From Anoplolepis gracilipes (taxonomy: Eukaryota; Arthropoda; Insecta; Hymenoptera; Formicidae), in assembly GCF_047496725.1 (NCBI RefSeq), contig NC_132979.1:1691501-1755500 (forward strand): a stretch of DNA of 64,000 bases, written 5' to 3'. The notes beneath the pieces are model-generated. The model saw only the letters and a program-made list of their open reading frames with translations, ran no database searches and was not told the DNA's origin. Shown piece after piece: positions 12,361 through 25,869 of the stretch. Position 1 is the stretch's first letter. Each line of letters begins with the position of its first letter. The translations under genes were made by a program, and so were the position numbers.

Positions 12361-15000
12361 GCTCGCGATGTATTTCGGGAGGCAAAAAAAAATCGTTATC
12401 CCAGTTGTTAAGCATTTTTAGCAATTAAAAGATATAAATTAAACAAGTTAAAAGAAAGAAGACCTGTTAATCGCGTCGATTAGCCCATTTCTCACGCCAA
12501 ATATCTCGAATATCCTCCCCTCTCCCCTCTCTCCTCGCGGCAAACGTAGCGCCCTTCTTCCCTCATTCCCCATTTTTCATCTTTCGTCGAGTTTAGTTTT
12601 TAGCGCGACAAAAATAAAAACCGATTCCGCGCTTCAAATCAGTCGCGGAAGGCGCAATGGGTTAATTGACCATGCTACCTCCACCGAAGATATGATTGTC
12701 CGTGTGATCGAATGTATAAGCGTTTATACGGATCGAGAATTTAAACAGTTATGGAATTTAAAAAAAAAAAAAGTGCTATTCATAATCCCGTCGTCGTTGA
12801 CTGCATTCAGAAAGCACAACCGAATTATATACGATCGAAATGAGTTTTCTGAACGTTGTTCGCCAAGACGAAGTAGTATTTTCTCATGTTATCGTATCTA
12901 CATATGTCTATGTTTTGCAAAGACTTTCAAATACGATTCGCACTGCGAATAGTCGGAAAAAAAAAAGACTCGTACTATTCGGCGGGGCCAATGGTATCAC
13001 GGAATGACATAAAAGTAGGCTATTTTTCGTTTTTATGTTTAATGATGACCTCACTGTCCGTCCCTGACAATCGAGTTTAACAAGTAACGACAAGGTGCAA
13101 CATCATTCGAAGATGGTTGTTATCTATATATATTTTATATTAGTGTCGTTACTTTATCGTTTAAAATTTTATTGAAGAAGAAATCTATTTGAACAAATTT
13201 TGAAATTAAAAAATGTTAAAAATTAATTTTAAATGTGAATAATTATTCGTTGTTATTCCAATAATATATTGTTATCTTTGAGACAAATATGTATACGACA
13301 ATGGAATTTAATTGAGAAATATGATTAAAATATTTAATATATGTTATGTGTCGATTATATTAATTCATTACATTGTATGTACGTAAAACAACTGACAGTT
13401 GAGTCTATACTTAAATCGAACAGGTATTTATTCGAAGATTTAAAGAGATTCTTGTATAATTTTTTTAAGGTCCTATTCTAGTAGTCAAGTGAGTATTTTC
13501 TTATGCAAAAATATAAATCTCTTTAATTCATATATGAAAATTTAGAAAAGGTGCAAATGAGAACATACAAAAAAATATAATTAGAAAACTTATTGTTTTG
13601 TAATTTTACTAAAATGATAATCTCCGTATCGTGTCAATTTTAAATATTTCAATTTTCGACAAGTAAACCAACTAGACTAGGACCTTACACAATTAGGCAA
13701 TCAGCTGGTATTACCGCATTTGAAATGCACGCGAATGTATATGCGAAATGTGTGAATTTGTTTTTCGCACTACGAGTCAAACAAGTCACGAGAATCACGA
13801 GTGTGTTTTTGCGACAAAAGATAATTTATTTCTTATTTTATTTTCGAATATTCTCGCTTTTGACATAATTCTATGCCTGACAGTAAAAGAATAGAAGACT
13901 TAAATCTTAGCTCTTTGTTACGATAGTTATTACTATTTTTTTTTAGCATGTAACTCTAATATCTATTTTTAACTTTTTTTTATAAACTAAATTTTAAAAA
14001 ATAGTTTAAAATTTTTACTCATCTTACAACAATTTCATTCAAACTTTAGGATTATATCGATTATTTTTAAACTTACTTTATGTTGTGACTTAAATCACGT
14101 CAAAAAATTGTATTTAATTATGATCAATGATAAAAAAAGGCAACCATATGATCGTGTGTGTGGAGATGATGCTTTGTTATCGTGAGCGTGTTATCATGAT
14201 CAAAAAGAATGTAAGAGAACATTGTTCAAAACACTAATCATACATTTATGAATTTATTTCAGACCTAGAAAAAGTGCTGAAACGAAAGAGAGAATCAATC
14301 TTGTTTATTATATATAATAATTAATTATGCTAAGCTTAGTTATTTTTTTTACATATAGTGATATATATCTCACAGTCATATTTGGGTTATAAATGAGATG
14401 TAACTTTACACGCGGTTCTCTATATAGTTTGTACTTAAGAATAGATTATTATCGAGATGTGACAAATTCTGCGCGATTTATCGTTTATTGTTTTCTCTCG
14501 ATGTTAATGCACTTCTCCATTGTATCTTTTTTTATAGAATATAATAAACGTATTATTTCGATAAAATTTATATTGTTTTTATACGTTATTTTACTTTGCG
14601 TACTAAATAAGTAGGTATCTCTTATGAATCCCTTATTATAATTCTGTAAACAACTTCAATAACGCTAATATTACAGAACATCAAATGGAATAATTTCATT
14701 TTATTCAGCAATGACTCTTTATCCCTTCTCTCGCGGAAAATGATAAATCTAATCTCTTGAAAATAAATTAAAATATTTTAATTCAATAATCACGTTCTTT
14801 TTCAATCAGTTTAAAAGACCGCGGTTCTAATGATTCAGCTTACTAAACACGTGGTCAACAGGTTAGAACCTTAAGACCTCGAACGTTGGAATCTTGACTA
14901 AACCAGCAGCTGCCCGTGTTTGTAGTGCGTACGCGCACGCATGCACGCACAAAGTCCGTTAGGGCACGTGCTTTATCCTCTTTCTATCGGCAGTTAGGCG
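12361..15000. other. Intergenic region between GDAP2 and the acyltransferase
   Basis: AT-rich sequence without coding signals. The only structured object is the inverted-repeat element at 13466-13687. Confidence 0.6.
13466..13687. mobile_element. Short inverted-repeat element (MITE-like)
   Basis: The left end taaggtcctattctagtagt and the reverse complement of the right end (taaggtcctagtctagttgg) match over about 20 bp with few mismatches, enclosing about 220 bp of AT-rich non-coding DNA. This fits a miniature inverted-repeat element. Target-site duplication is not clear. Confidence 0.5.
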
Positions 15001-15009
15001 TAAGACGCC

Positions 15010-15221
15010 GTGCCGAACGTACTGTGGAATCCATTCAAGAGATATAAATATATTACGCCACAGAAAAATACACCATCCGCACTCTGCGTCGTGCGATGTA
15101 TCGCGTCATTTCATCTATTAAAAGCAGTCATCTACCTGGTTGTCTCTCCACCTGGCGTGTACCAAAAGAAAGCGCAATCTAAGAAAAATTATATACCTGC
15201 CGATGGCCGTGAAACCTACAG
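15010..15221 (+). other. Candidate 5' non-coding exon upstream of the acyltransferase
   Basis: A slightly GC-richer stretch ends at a good donor (cctacag then gtaataagt, intron from 15222). The first acyltransferase coding exon is preceded by a good acceptor (tatccattacag, ending 17762). The two could be joined as a 5' UTR intron of about 2.5 kb. The exon start is not determined. Weak inference from splice signals only. Confidence 0.25.
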
Positions 15222-17670
15222 GTAATAAGTAGATTTTGAAAAAGTATATTCGAATGAATTTTTATAGTGATCATGCTGTTTGAACAATTTGTAAATGTAA
15301 ACATTCATAGAATAAGTGAGCTTTAAAAACGTGTTTATCAAAGATAATTTTCCAAGATTCGACTGTTCGATTAATTCAGCTGTCAAAGAATATAATAGTG
15401 AAAATAGTGTTTTATTCCAGACAGGAATAATCAGTTTTTTTTTTTTCATGATACATTGCCTGCTTTTACTTCACTAATTTATTAAATTTTTATCAAAAAT
15501 CTATGCCCAGTTTAGTAAATGACTATGCGGTCTTTGGGCAGTATTCATTTTACAAGGCTGGAATTTTCTAATCTTTCCATCTTCTTTTAACATTCTTCAG
15601 TCTTCGTATCTCTCGATGCTGTCAATTGGAAATTTCCACAAAAAACTAGGCGTAATTTTTTACTTTACTCACCTATATTTACTAATTTTATTCGGATACA
15701 TATGTCTAATCTAATTTTAACAATGCAAGATTGAAGCAAAAGATTTTAAACTAATCAAACTGCTCGACTATAGAAAAATTTCGTGCATTAATTATTAAGT
15801 TTTATTACCCAAAAGTTTAATTTTTATGTCATTTATATAACAATTAATAGGATTTTTATTCATAATTATTTGTTTTTATATTGACGAGATAGAAATTTTT
15901 TGAATTTGACACGATTGAAAAAGATCAGTAACTTAAAAAATGTCAGATACATATATATTAATTAAACATATTATATTAAACGGGAAAGATTTGATGACAT
16001 TTGCGCGCATCAACAGATCAATTTCATTATATAAATGAAAGGAAAATAATTTTTAACGAAAGAATAATATTTCATGTTATTATAAATTATTTAAAAATAC
16101 TACTATTTACATACTTGTTAGAAACCTTATCAATTATTCATGAGGTTCAGCGATTGTTTTAATATTTAATAAATTGCTGTAATAAGGCTGTAAAAAATAG
16201 TTAATTAGCAAAAAATACACGTGTAAATTATTTATGTACATGTAAATTTTTTCATCTATAGGCTATAATTTCATAATAATTTAAATATGTTTTGCATAGC
16301 GATTTTTCTTAAAGAAAAACTGGACGGATCAACGTTAAAAGTTAATAAAACTAATACGTTTTTTGATCCATGAATTTGACATTGCATAAAGCACACTTTT
16401 AAGTATTTTAAAATATAAAATTAATAATTAATTTGTGAACAATAATTTATAAAATGAAGATTTGCTCCATAAAATTATAATAATTTTTATTTTCATGAAT
16501 TTTTGTGTACAGTCAATATAAAATTTATAATTTTCATGAATTTTTATTTTACAGTTATTATAAAAAAGTTAGTTTCGATATAAGATAATATTTATAATTT
16601 GACATTAATTTATAGCCTACAGGCAAATCTTTACTTTAACTGACAAATTAATTATTAATTCTATATTTTAAAAGACTAAAAGTGTTTTGTGTAAATTCAT
16701 AAATCTCGAAATGCGTTTGATTTATTTTTGATGTAACTGATAACCATGTAGTTCCTCTTTATTAAACAATAGTCAATGCATGCTTTATTCATGAGAGAAA
16801 ATAATCGCTTTGTTCGCCTGACGATTTCTGCCTATTAGTGGAAAAAATATCCGTGAAATAACGTGAGCATGTATATTTCAACGCGATATTTGTAATATGA
16901 TAAAATATTTTTATACGTAATTGATTACATATCCATCTCTACAGTTGGAACTTTATTTTTTAAATAAGAAGAATTATACATTTTATATTCTCCTGAAAGC
17001 AATTTTTTTATTATAATTGGAAGAATCCTAATTCGAATATATTTGAACGATAAGTAAGATACGGACGATTTATTTTAATGTATCTTTCTAACTGATATCA
17101 TAACTGATATATAAGATAACGATAAGTTTTCTAACTCTCTCGAAATATGTGTGATAAATATCGTAGAGGACATCATATTGTTTCATTCACAACGATGGAA
17201 CCATAACATATTCGTTTAGCAGCGATTAGACGTAGGTATTGTAAAGTATTTGTTTATATGTCGAGACTGACTCTGTATTATCTGGCATTGTTCCAATTTC
17301 TTATGAGAGAAAGAGTAGGAATAGTACTTTCGTAGTCACTTAAAGTTCGAAATAGAAACGTGATTCAAAGAATCGGGTGATTTACCTGTGAATGTATGAG
17401 TAAAATTTACGTACAATCGCGATCCTTGCATTCAAATAGCGTCGTCGAATTCCCCCCCCCCCCCTCTCTCTCTCTCTCTCTTTCTCTTCGCTTTCTTTGT
17501 CGAATCGTTACATAAAATACCGGTTATATAAAATAAATGAGTGAACGTAACGATGCGGAAAGTCGTAGAATAAATCAAGGGAAGTAAATCGATATAAAAT
17601 TATGTAGAGGATAGGACAGAAATATAATGTAAAGTCCGCATCAAAGATAGACTTTGTGCGTTCGCTTGCT
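15222..17670. other. Upstream intron or intergenic region of the acyltransferase
   Basis: AT-rich and non-coding on both strands. It contains a foldback repeat (16370-16710) and a C-run followed by a CT microsatellite (17453-17480). Nothing else is recognised. Confidence 0.55.
16370..16710. mobile_element. Foldback (palindromic) repeat element
   Basis: The segment around 16388-16440 (cacttttaagtattttaaaa, then a block rich in attaataatt) is the imperfect reverse complement of 16642-16694. The similarity continues inward: agatttgctcc on the left pairs with the block around gcaaatct on the right. The arms are over 100 bp with a centre near 16540, which suggests a non-autonomous foldback element. 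Confidence 0.5.
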
Positions 17671-17714
17671 TGATAAAACGCCACCTCATGCTGCAGCTTC
17701 AGTCAGTCAGTCAG
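17671..17714 (+). promoter_or_regulatory. Candidate core promoter with tandem initiators
   Basis: TCAGTCAGTCAGTCAG at 17699-17714 is four overlapping copies of the arthropod initiator TCAGT. It lies about 28 bp downstream of a TATA-like gataaaa (17672-17678). It is 145-160 bp upstream of the acyltransferase ATG. This start would give an intronless 5' UTR, an alternative to the spliced leader proposed at 15010-15221. Confidence 0.35.
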
Positions 17715-17858
17715 CGACAAAACCGGTTCTCATCGAAAAAAGAAGAATAATATCCATTACAGGACCTTCATCGCAAACGAGCCATAGCACGAATTAAATG
17801 GAAAGCATCGGGAGCTCATCGATGATTTGAATTGAACACTTTGAAAAGTTGACGAGAA

Positions 17859-19872
17859 ATGGAAATCCTAGGGATAAAATTCGCCCCGTTGAACGTACCT
17901 CTGCAAAGAAGGCTGCAGACCTTGGTGGTCGCGATATGGGTTTTTATCACCCCTTTCGGCAATTTTTGGGGGTACCTCTTCACGGCCTATCTTCTACTCT
18001 ACACGCAAACAATACGTTACTTCGTACTACTGTACTTTCTCTGGATGTATTATGATTGGGACACGTGCGATCGTGGTGGCAGAAGGTAATTAATTTTGTT
18101 TTGTCATGGTATTGAAAGGAAATTCCGACATGGTAGATACAAATAAACAATCCTTCTTATCGCTTTTTTACTCGAGATCATTACTTGATATAGAACGATT
18201 ATATAAAATCTGTTACACTTTGTACTTGTAAACACTCTTGTACTTTAGTCGCGATAAGGGAAAATTAATTGACATGAGAATGATTAAAGAATAATTTCAC
18301 TTTACGTTTCAGTATTTCGTGGACAAATAGGATAAGAAATAGCACATTTTGGTATTACTTTTGCAATTATTTTCCCTTGAAGTTAGTAAAAACGGTCGAT
18401 CTGGACCCAACAAAGTCTCATCTTTTTATCTGCGTACCCCATGGGATTTTATCGATTGGAATAATGGGTGCATTCGGAACAGATGCATTGGGCTGTAAAA
18501 AACTATTTCCTGGACTAGAAATATGTACAATTACTCTCGATCAACATTTTAAAATACCTTTATTCAGAGAATATCCTTATTCCTTAGGTAAGGTTCTTGA
18601 TATATTTATTATTTCTTACTGTTGTTCAGCGAGTCTTTTTATCTCACACGCAATAAATCTTACAATTCTGTTGAATACTTTCAATGGTTCGATACAGCAC
18701 ACGTAAATACATTCATGTTATGTCAGCTTGAAAGATTACACATATGATGCTATTATTTTTTTGTTCGTAAAAAAAAAACTCTGTTAGCATCTTTTTAAAC
18801 AGAGTCGTGTAAAAAATTTACAAGAAAATAAAATAGTTTAACGTCAAAAGAATAATTTTGCATAGCGAAAAAAAGATTACATAATTTTGAACAAAAAAGA
18901 CGAGGTCATTTTACGTAAACCTCTGATAAACATGTTCGATAACACGCATAATTAAGCGACGACGATTCTCGAACGCATACAGGTTGCTGCGCAGCGAATG
19001 TGAAAAGTGTTGAATATTTATTATCGACATCTCCGAAGAGCCCGCATACCGGAAGAGCTACGGTACTTATCGTCGGCGGCGCTTCTGAATCCATGGAATC
19101 GACCCCAGGCACTTATCGTACCATCGTGAAAAAGAGGAAAGGCTTCGTGAAACTTGCCTTAAAACACGGGTAAGTGACTTTATTTTTTTTTTTTTTTTTT
19201 TACCTTTTCAGATAAAAATATATTTTCGCATAAATCTAAAATAAATATGTATCTGTAATAAATTGTAATAGAATAAATTATATGTTAAGGAAAATAAAAG
19301 AGGAGAAAAGAGAGAGAAAAAGTTTGATATACGTACTGAATACAATTTAAATAATAATATAATTTTATATTATTATATTTCAGCACATCGTTAGTTCCTG
19401 TTTTCTCCTTTGGCGAAACGGATTTATATGATCAAATATATGGTCCAGAAGGATCGACTTTCAGACGCATCCAGAATCGTATTCGCAATTTCATAGGATT
19501 AGCGCCCATTATTTTTTTGGGTAGAGGATTCTTCCAGTATTCGTTTGGCCTTCTTCCAAATCGATTGCCTGTCACCGTAGTCGGTAAAGTTCTCATTACG
19601 TTTCGCAATTTAATATACACATTAACATGTGTGTATATACGAATATTAAATTTTCTTAATATTAGCTTTTTTTTATTCTTCGTGGAAATTTTACATTTTT
19701 TTTCTTTATTTCAGTTGGCAGTTCTATGGAGCTACCGAAAATAGAGAAACCCACAGCTGAACAGATCGACGAATATCACAAGAAATTCATGGAACATTTA
19801 ATTAAGCTCTTTGAAACGTACAAACACAATTACATCAAAAATGCGGAAACAGCTACTCTCGAAATCAACTGA
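17859..19872 (+). CDS. DGAT2/MOGAT-family acyltransferase
   Basis: Exons 17859-18085, 18313-18587, 18983-19169, 19384-19583 and 19715-19872 total 1047 nt (348 residues). The family joins an acyl-CoA to diacyl- or monoacylglycerol at the ER and lipid droplet. N-terminal hydrophobic residues (about 20-65, VAIWVFITPFGNFWGYLFTA onward) form the membrane hairpin, followed by the GGRRS block. Conserved blocks then follow in order: PHG (118-120), VGGASES (198-204), RKGFVKLALKHG, LVPVFSFGE, a GLAPIIFLGRG segment, and a C-terminus (ATLEIN) close to the DGAT2 end. Length is normal for the family. The signature HPHG reads V117-P-H-G because the codon is GTA; the catalytic second His is kept. Splice phases are consistent throughout. 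The start is the first ATG of the frame and is followed directly by family-like sequence. Substrate (DAG, MAG or fatty alcohol) cannot be told from sequence. AATAAA at 20280. Confidence 0.93.
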
Positions 19873-20501
19873 TATGCATTATTTAATCGGATATAATATT
19901 ATCTAAATTATAAATTTATTGCTTTATTGAAAAATCTATCGGACTGTCTGATTTTTTCTTTAAAACTTTAAAGAATTATAATTTTGGAAAAACAAAGATG
20001 TTAGATATGTTATAATTTGAAACATATTACGTTAGTTATTTTATTCAATTTAAATATAAAGGTTTCTTTTTGATAATTTATGATAAAAGTGAAATATCAA
20101 GTTATGAAAGGAGCAAGACAATCTACTGATTGAATTTAATCATTCTCTTATGTTACATATCAAATATCTATTTCGTGATATTCTCGTAAGAGAAAATTAT
20201 AATTAAAATATATTAAAATTATATTTTTCTAATAAGAATGCATAAAGCTAAATTTTGTAAACTAATAATAAGTAAACATAATAAAAGACTACAATTATTG
20301 TAATATGCGTGGGCATATTGTACAAATTAAGTGTCATTACTGAAATCGCATAAATGATCGTATATACGAGAGTATTAAAAAGGGAATTTATGAAAAAGGA
20401 TTTTCAGGTGTAATTAATAATTTTATTAATTATATTTTTGTTATCATTAGATTATAACTTTATAAACGGCAATTGACAAGCGATCGTATATATCTGATAC
20501 T
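19873..20501. other. Convergent 3' region between the acyltransferase and KMO
   Basis: AT-rich 3' UTRs. A plus-strand AATAAA at 20280-20285 serves the acyltransferase, and a minus-strand AATAAA (TTTATT on plus, 20422-20427) serves KMO. The two 3' ends fall within about 150 bp of each other without overlapping coding sequence. Confidence 0.5.
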
Positions 20502-23500
20502 TTACGACAAAGAAATAGCTAAAATGGCGACAAAAAAAATTGCAAAACACCAAAGACTCAATCTTAATACCTATAATAAAAAGATAGTTTTTTATAACTT
20601 TAATTACGACTTTTATTATGTTTCATTATCTTATTTTCGTACCTTGTCCTGCCATTTTTTATAGCTTATGCAATCGCGAAAACTTATGCGAGTAAAATGC
20701 ACACTGGAATAAAGCGGTACCCAGGAATTGGGAAAAAACGTGTACAAAACCTTGTCCACGAATTTTCGTAGAAGAAAAGATTTTCTCGTCACTAAATCTC
20801 TCATCTGAAAAACGTGGAAACATGCTCAATTTCTTTTTCAAATCAACAGACGGATACAGACAGAGATATGCAGTAAAAATATTGTTACGATAAATAAACC
20901 TCCAGATAATTATACATTGCGAGGTCGCATATTGCATGGCCATCGTCGCATCGTAATTCCGAAAACTTGGGCAGAATTTTAGCAAAGTCCGAATTGTAGC
21001 ATTCCATTAATTCATCGAGCAATAAAATATCTTCAAACCCCTGAGGGAATAAAAAAAAATTCTAAAGATAAAAATAAGAATGTTCTATTTACTATATTTT
21101 TTTCCGCAAATGTGTATTACTATCGCGCATGATTGCATTATACGTTTATCTCCTAGCATTGAAATATCGCTATAAAAAATAATTTATCGAATCGATCACA
21201 TTTTTTTATCGATTCGATAAAATCACTTACAGCATTCATTCCTTGAGCGTAAAAAGGAACCATCGCATGCGCTGCATCGCCAACGATAAGAGCAGTTTTC
21301 CCAACGTGATAAGGTTTACACTGCAAGATGCACAAATGGTTGCATATTTATTTAAGTGAATGAATCGACGACTATTAAAGGTGCTAATAAAATGGAAATT
21401 AACCTTAATCGATATTAATGTTTGCGGGTTTTTTTCGAAAAACTGTTGCACCAATCTCTGCTCGCCGATTAATTGTAAAAAATCCGGAAAATGCTCGGCG
21501 TAGAATTCCAACAACGCCACGGGCGTGTTCAGGTTTTCCAGCACGTGGAACGGAGCGAACAAATTACCGGTGAACGTGTGATCTTCGTTCGGCAACGAGG
21601 TCATCATGAATTCACCACGCGGCCAAATATGAAGATTGTTACCGGTCATCGCGAACTTGTAAAAATTAAATCAAGAAATTTTCATAAATTCTTACGTCAA
21701 ACGAATGCGATTCAATGAGATTAATTAAATTATCGTGATAATTATTTACGACGCTCACTTCGTTATTTTTGCCAGACGGTACGGAAAGTTCGACGTATCC
21801 GTGCTCGATATACGTTTGGGCGCAATCGAAGAGCGGTCTTTTAGCCATAATCTTTCGTACTTTCGAGTACGCACCGTCGGCACCAATTATCAAATCAGCT
21901 TCCGCATCTTCTATCCCTCCCGTTTTCATACTAAAGATAAGAGATGTAGCTAAGCGGAATAAAAAACACTCGCTCGTCCACCAGTCATGATGTTGACACT
22001 TACTTAAAAAATTTCATTTTTCCCTTCTCCAAATCGGCGTTCACCAGCTTTTTATTAAAATTGATTTGCACCTTTGGATATTTCTCTGCGGCTGTCGATA
22101 AAATGTAATCGGCAGAATAAGATTCAAATTTACTTCAATTCGTTTTTGCATGCATCTTACCAGTTTTAACTGGTTATTCGATATCCTGCTCACGCGACTT
22201 AAAACTACATTATGAAAAAGGGGTGTAAGATGATACGCGAAATTCTTGCGGCTTCACACACACGACGTCATCGGATATCACGCAAAAGTAGAAGCTCTTG
22301 TAATTTGACTTAATAAAAAAAAAAAAAAAAAATAGCTTTTTGTGTTTCGCGTCTTATCGTCAGTTTTAATTAAAGTAATTTACAAAATGATTGAGATAAT
22401 CGAGAAATGCGGAATATTTTTTAAAGTCAATTATGGTAAAAAAAAGATTGATTTTTTTAAGACAGGAAAAAAATACATTATTCACACATGTGTATATGCA
22501 CTAGAAAGTATTTAAAATACCTTCCTCTTATTGTTAGTATTCTCACGTTTTTGCAATGAAACTATTTCCGATTTTAACTTAAGTTCTCCTCCATAGACAA
22601 TCAACCGTTAGAAAAAAGAGAACCTGCGTTCAAAAAAATATTTTGCTAATGTAGATAGATTTCTAGATGTCTTAATGAAAATTTATCGCTACTTTTTGTA
22701 TCTGTTAGAATATTGTTTGTAACGTATAGAATTTATAGCAGCAATATTCTAGCAATACCCATAGAAAATTTAGATCCCATTGCCAAATATTAATCACAAA
22801 TATAATTAACAAGATAGACACCACAAAAAAATTTTCTGTCTAAATTACACTAATAGTACAGATATAAATTTTGTCTCTGTCATTTAAATTGATTAAGTGC
22901 AAATAATATGCAGTATCACAGGATTTGTTGATAATTTATCTGTTTCAGGTAATTTTTTACACCTAGAAAATTTTTGTTCAAGTTGCTAAATCATTTTTGT
23001 GAGTGTGAATAAAAATCGAAACTAGTTTCATTACGGATGAAAAAAAGGAGTGTATTATATTTCATTTTCAAATTCGACTTTTTACGAGAAGTTTTATATA
23101 CAACAATTTTATTCCGCATTTTTAATTTACTTCTTTATGTAAAATTAGCTTTGTTAAAAATCATTCGATCCTTTGGATTTATATTTCGAATAGTATAAAA
23201 AATAATCATACCATCCAGTAGAATTATATTGAGATGTCGCCTGCTAATGGAATAGATGCACTGCAAAATAGACAATTAACACAAGGGAACGCAAAAGATA
23301 TTCGATAATTTGAAGTAATAAACTGATGAATGTAAACTCACATTTCCCTTGACACTATCGTAAAGAACTTCTTTCAGTTTACCCTTTTTATCATGAAGCA
23401 TTCTACCACGCATGCATGTACCGTGCTGTTTCACCAAAATATCTTCAAGACCAACCGCCTTTAGGGCCTCTCGGCCACGAAATGATAGCGCTAAGTTAAT

Positions 23501-24113
23501 ACTTTGACCAGACGAATCTTCCACTCGTAAATCTAAAGATTTCAAAACTCGAAATCACAATCATCGAGTTGATGTGAATTAAAAAATTCAGGCCATATTC
23601 CAAGAAATATTTTAATATTCAACATTTCGCGCGAGCAGATTGCAACTATAGCCTCTCTAGAATATCGATAGCTAAACTTCATCAACGTATTATTTTATTA
23701 ATTATATTGATAAAAGTGTCATGTAAACTTATATATCGCAGTGCAATTTATTGATATTTTGATGAATTATAATATCAATTTATTATTACACGATATAATG
23801 GACAAGAGGATATATCAATTTCTAACGATAAAATTCAATAATTATACGAGAAATCGTGAGATTTTAATACAATTTTCAGTATCCTTTACCTGACCGATAT
23901 TCGTAGATGATTACTTGATGATCTCTTTTAGCAAAAAAACATGCGGCTAATGCTCCAACCTGCAACGAAGACAATAGTGTCTCTCTCTTTCACGTTCTTT
24001 TTATATCAAAATCGAATTAAAAAAGTGAAAAATTTATATTTTTCCGAAGCAATCTCACGTACTAAACCACCTCCGACAATAGCGATACGTGACTTTCCTT
24101 CCACCTCTGCCAT
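20502..24113 (-). CDS. KMO: Kynurenine 3-monooxygenase (cinnabar orthologue)
   Basis: Eleven exons in minus-strand order: 24113-24063, 23959-23890, 23532-23342, 23260-23212, 22091-22004, 21930-21759, 21655-21404, 21320-21231, 21040-20900, 20804-20643 and 20570-20502. They total 1335 nt (444 residues), and all phases agree. The enzyme is an FAD monooxygenase of the outer mitochondrial membrane. It hydroxylates kynurenine to 3-hydroxykynurenine with NADPH and O2, on the route to ommochrome eye pigments. Visible motifs are the Rossmann GGGLVG (14-19), the INLALSFRGREALKAVGLED segment, DLIIGADGAYS with the DG motif (162-171), NLHIWPRGEFMM, and GDAAHAMVPFYAQGMNAGFED (305-325) binding FAD. The last exon encodes only a hydrophobic anchor (SLWCFAIFFVAILAIS) followed by TAA. 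The start ATG is directly followed by the FAD fold. The exon 9 donor is gtttat and weak. The 1.1 kb fourth intron carries a repeat element. Confidence 0.96.
22627..23005 (+). mobile_element. MITE family A, copy 1 (in KMO intron 4)
   Basis: About 379 bp matching the other three copies (25480-25869 inverted, 41129-41519, 43310-43701). Ends read ttcaaaaaaatattttgc and, inverted on the other side, gagtg-type sequence; this copy has degenerate termini (gtt for cac, tttttgtgagtg). No coding capacity. Confidence 0.8.
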
Positions 24114-24165
24114 TCCGTTGAGTATCGAGGCTACTAACTAACTGTACTAGCAAACTATCCTCACG

Positions 24166-24176
24166 CCTTTTATATA
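24166..24176 (-). promoter_or_regulatory. TATA box of the KMO gene
   Basis: On the minus strand the sequence reads tatataaaagg, a near-perfect TATA box, 53-63 bp upstream of the KMO ATG. That places the transcription start about 30 bp further on, leaving a short 5' UTR. KMO is therefore a candidate TATA-driven, regulated promoter. Confidence 0.6.
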
Positions 24177-24282
24177 TCTTCGCACTCTACATCGATTACT
24201 AGTCATTGTTAAGGATTCGCGAAGAAAATCGAAATCTTAATAAAAATTTATTATATTATATATTATATTATATTTATTAAAG

Positions 24283-24325
<43 letters not shown>

Positions 24326-24989
24326 CTTTAATTATTTAACTTGATAAGCAATTAAACTCTTTGATAAATATTAATATTAGATTTATTCTACAGTTTTTTA
24401 TGAGCATTGAATATTTTATACTGAACATATTATTATCATAGATTATTTACCGAGAGAGATTTACATTATATATTATTATCTTATTGACATTTGATCTATT
24501 ACAATATATATATAATATAAGTTCGTTACTGCTTGTTCATTTAGTATACTAACATTTTTATATCGAGAGAAAATATCGACAATATAACTTTTTTACTTTC
24601 TTAATGCTATTTTAAAAAATGTAATTATATATAATTATATTTATAATAATATTATTTAATAAAATACTATTATTTTCACCATATTCTTAGTAGTTAAATT
24701 AAATTATTGTAATTAAATTAAATGATAAATATGTAAAATACTTTTTTTAGAAAATTTGCTTTGCAAACTATTCGCTAGTTAATTCACACAATATAAACAA
24801 CGCAAAAGTGTAACAAACGATATAAAAAAGCGTATACGTTAGCTGATAATTTATTATCGATATGAATTGCGAAACTGAAATATTATACATATAACTTCTT
24901 ATATGTAATTCTCTTATCTACTGTTTTCTCGTATCTACTGTTTTGAAATGATTGTTAAAAATTTATACTGATGCGAATATAAGGCTCTT

Positions 24990-25385
24990 ATTGTTTACAA
25001 ACAAACAACTATAAACTTGGCGAATAAGCGCCACATGTGGATGTTAATGCGTCGATTTTGTAGAAAATAATTTTTTCTGCGAAATTCATAAGTGTACAAG
25101 GCACATATTTTTCTTGGTGTATTTACCAAAATTTTTAATTCTCATTTTTGAGAATTTAATAATCCCCTTCTTACCCCTCCCAAAAGAGACGTAGGCGAGA
25201 AAAATATCGGGACGAATTAATATTAAATTCTCAAAAATAAGAATTAAAAATCTTGGTAAATACACCAAGAAAAATATACTTGTGAACCTATCAATCTCGC
25301 AGAAAAAATTATTTTCTGCGAAATCGACGCATTAACATCCGCGTTTGGCTTTTATTCGCCAAGTTTATGGTTGCGTTTTTATAAA
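24990..25385. mobile_element. Foldback element family B, copy 1
   Basis: Nearly the whole 396 bp is one palindrome. The left arm runs aactataaacttggcgaata, gcgtcgatttt, cttggtgtatttaccaa, attctcatttttgagaattt. Its reverse complement forms the right arm (to about 25385), with the centre near 25190. A second copy with the same arm order and core (aaaagagac/atgtag.cgagaaaaa.atcggg) lies at 38899-39354. This fits a non-autonomous foldback transposon. Confidence 0.8.
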
Positions 25386-25479
25386 TTTATAAATTTTTCT
25401 GTACAAGAAGGACTCACTTAAAAAAATAGTCTCGCAATTATAGTAAAAATGTTCTGGGTGAGAAAAATTAACCAAAGTA

Positions 25480-25869
25480 CACTCAAAAAAGTGATCTTGC
25501 AGCTTGAATAAAAATTTTCTAGGTGTAAAAAATTAACTGAAACAGATAAATTATTAGCAAATCCCGTGATACCGCATACGTTTTGTAAATCAATTTAAAT
25601 AGAGACAAAATTTATATCTGTACTATTAGTGTAATTTAGACGGAAAATTTTTCCGTGATGCCTATCTTTAAGGCCTATTGTCAAGAACAATTATATTTGT
25701 CATTAATATTTGGCAATGGGATCTAAATTTTATAGAGATATTGCTAGAATATCGCTGCTATAAATTCTATACGTGACAAACAATATTCTAACAGATACAA
25801 AAAGTAACGATAAATTTTCATTGAAACATCTAGAAATCTATCTACATTAGCAAAATATTTTTTTGAGTG
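25480..25869 (-). mobile_element. MITE family A, copy 2 (inverted)
   Basis: 390 bp starting cactcaaaaaagtgatcttgc and ending gcaaaatatttttttgagtg. Relative to the other three copies it is inverted. Inner blocks such as ctaggtgtaaaaaatta and tgaaacagataaattatta are shared. Confidence 0.85.
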
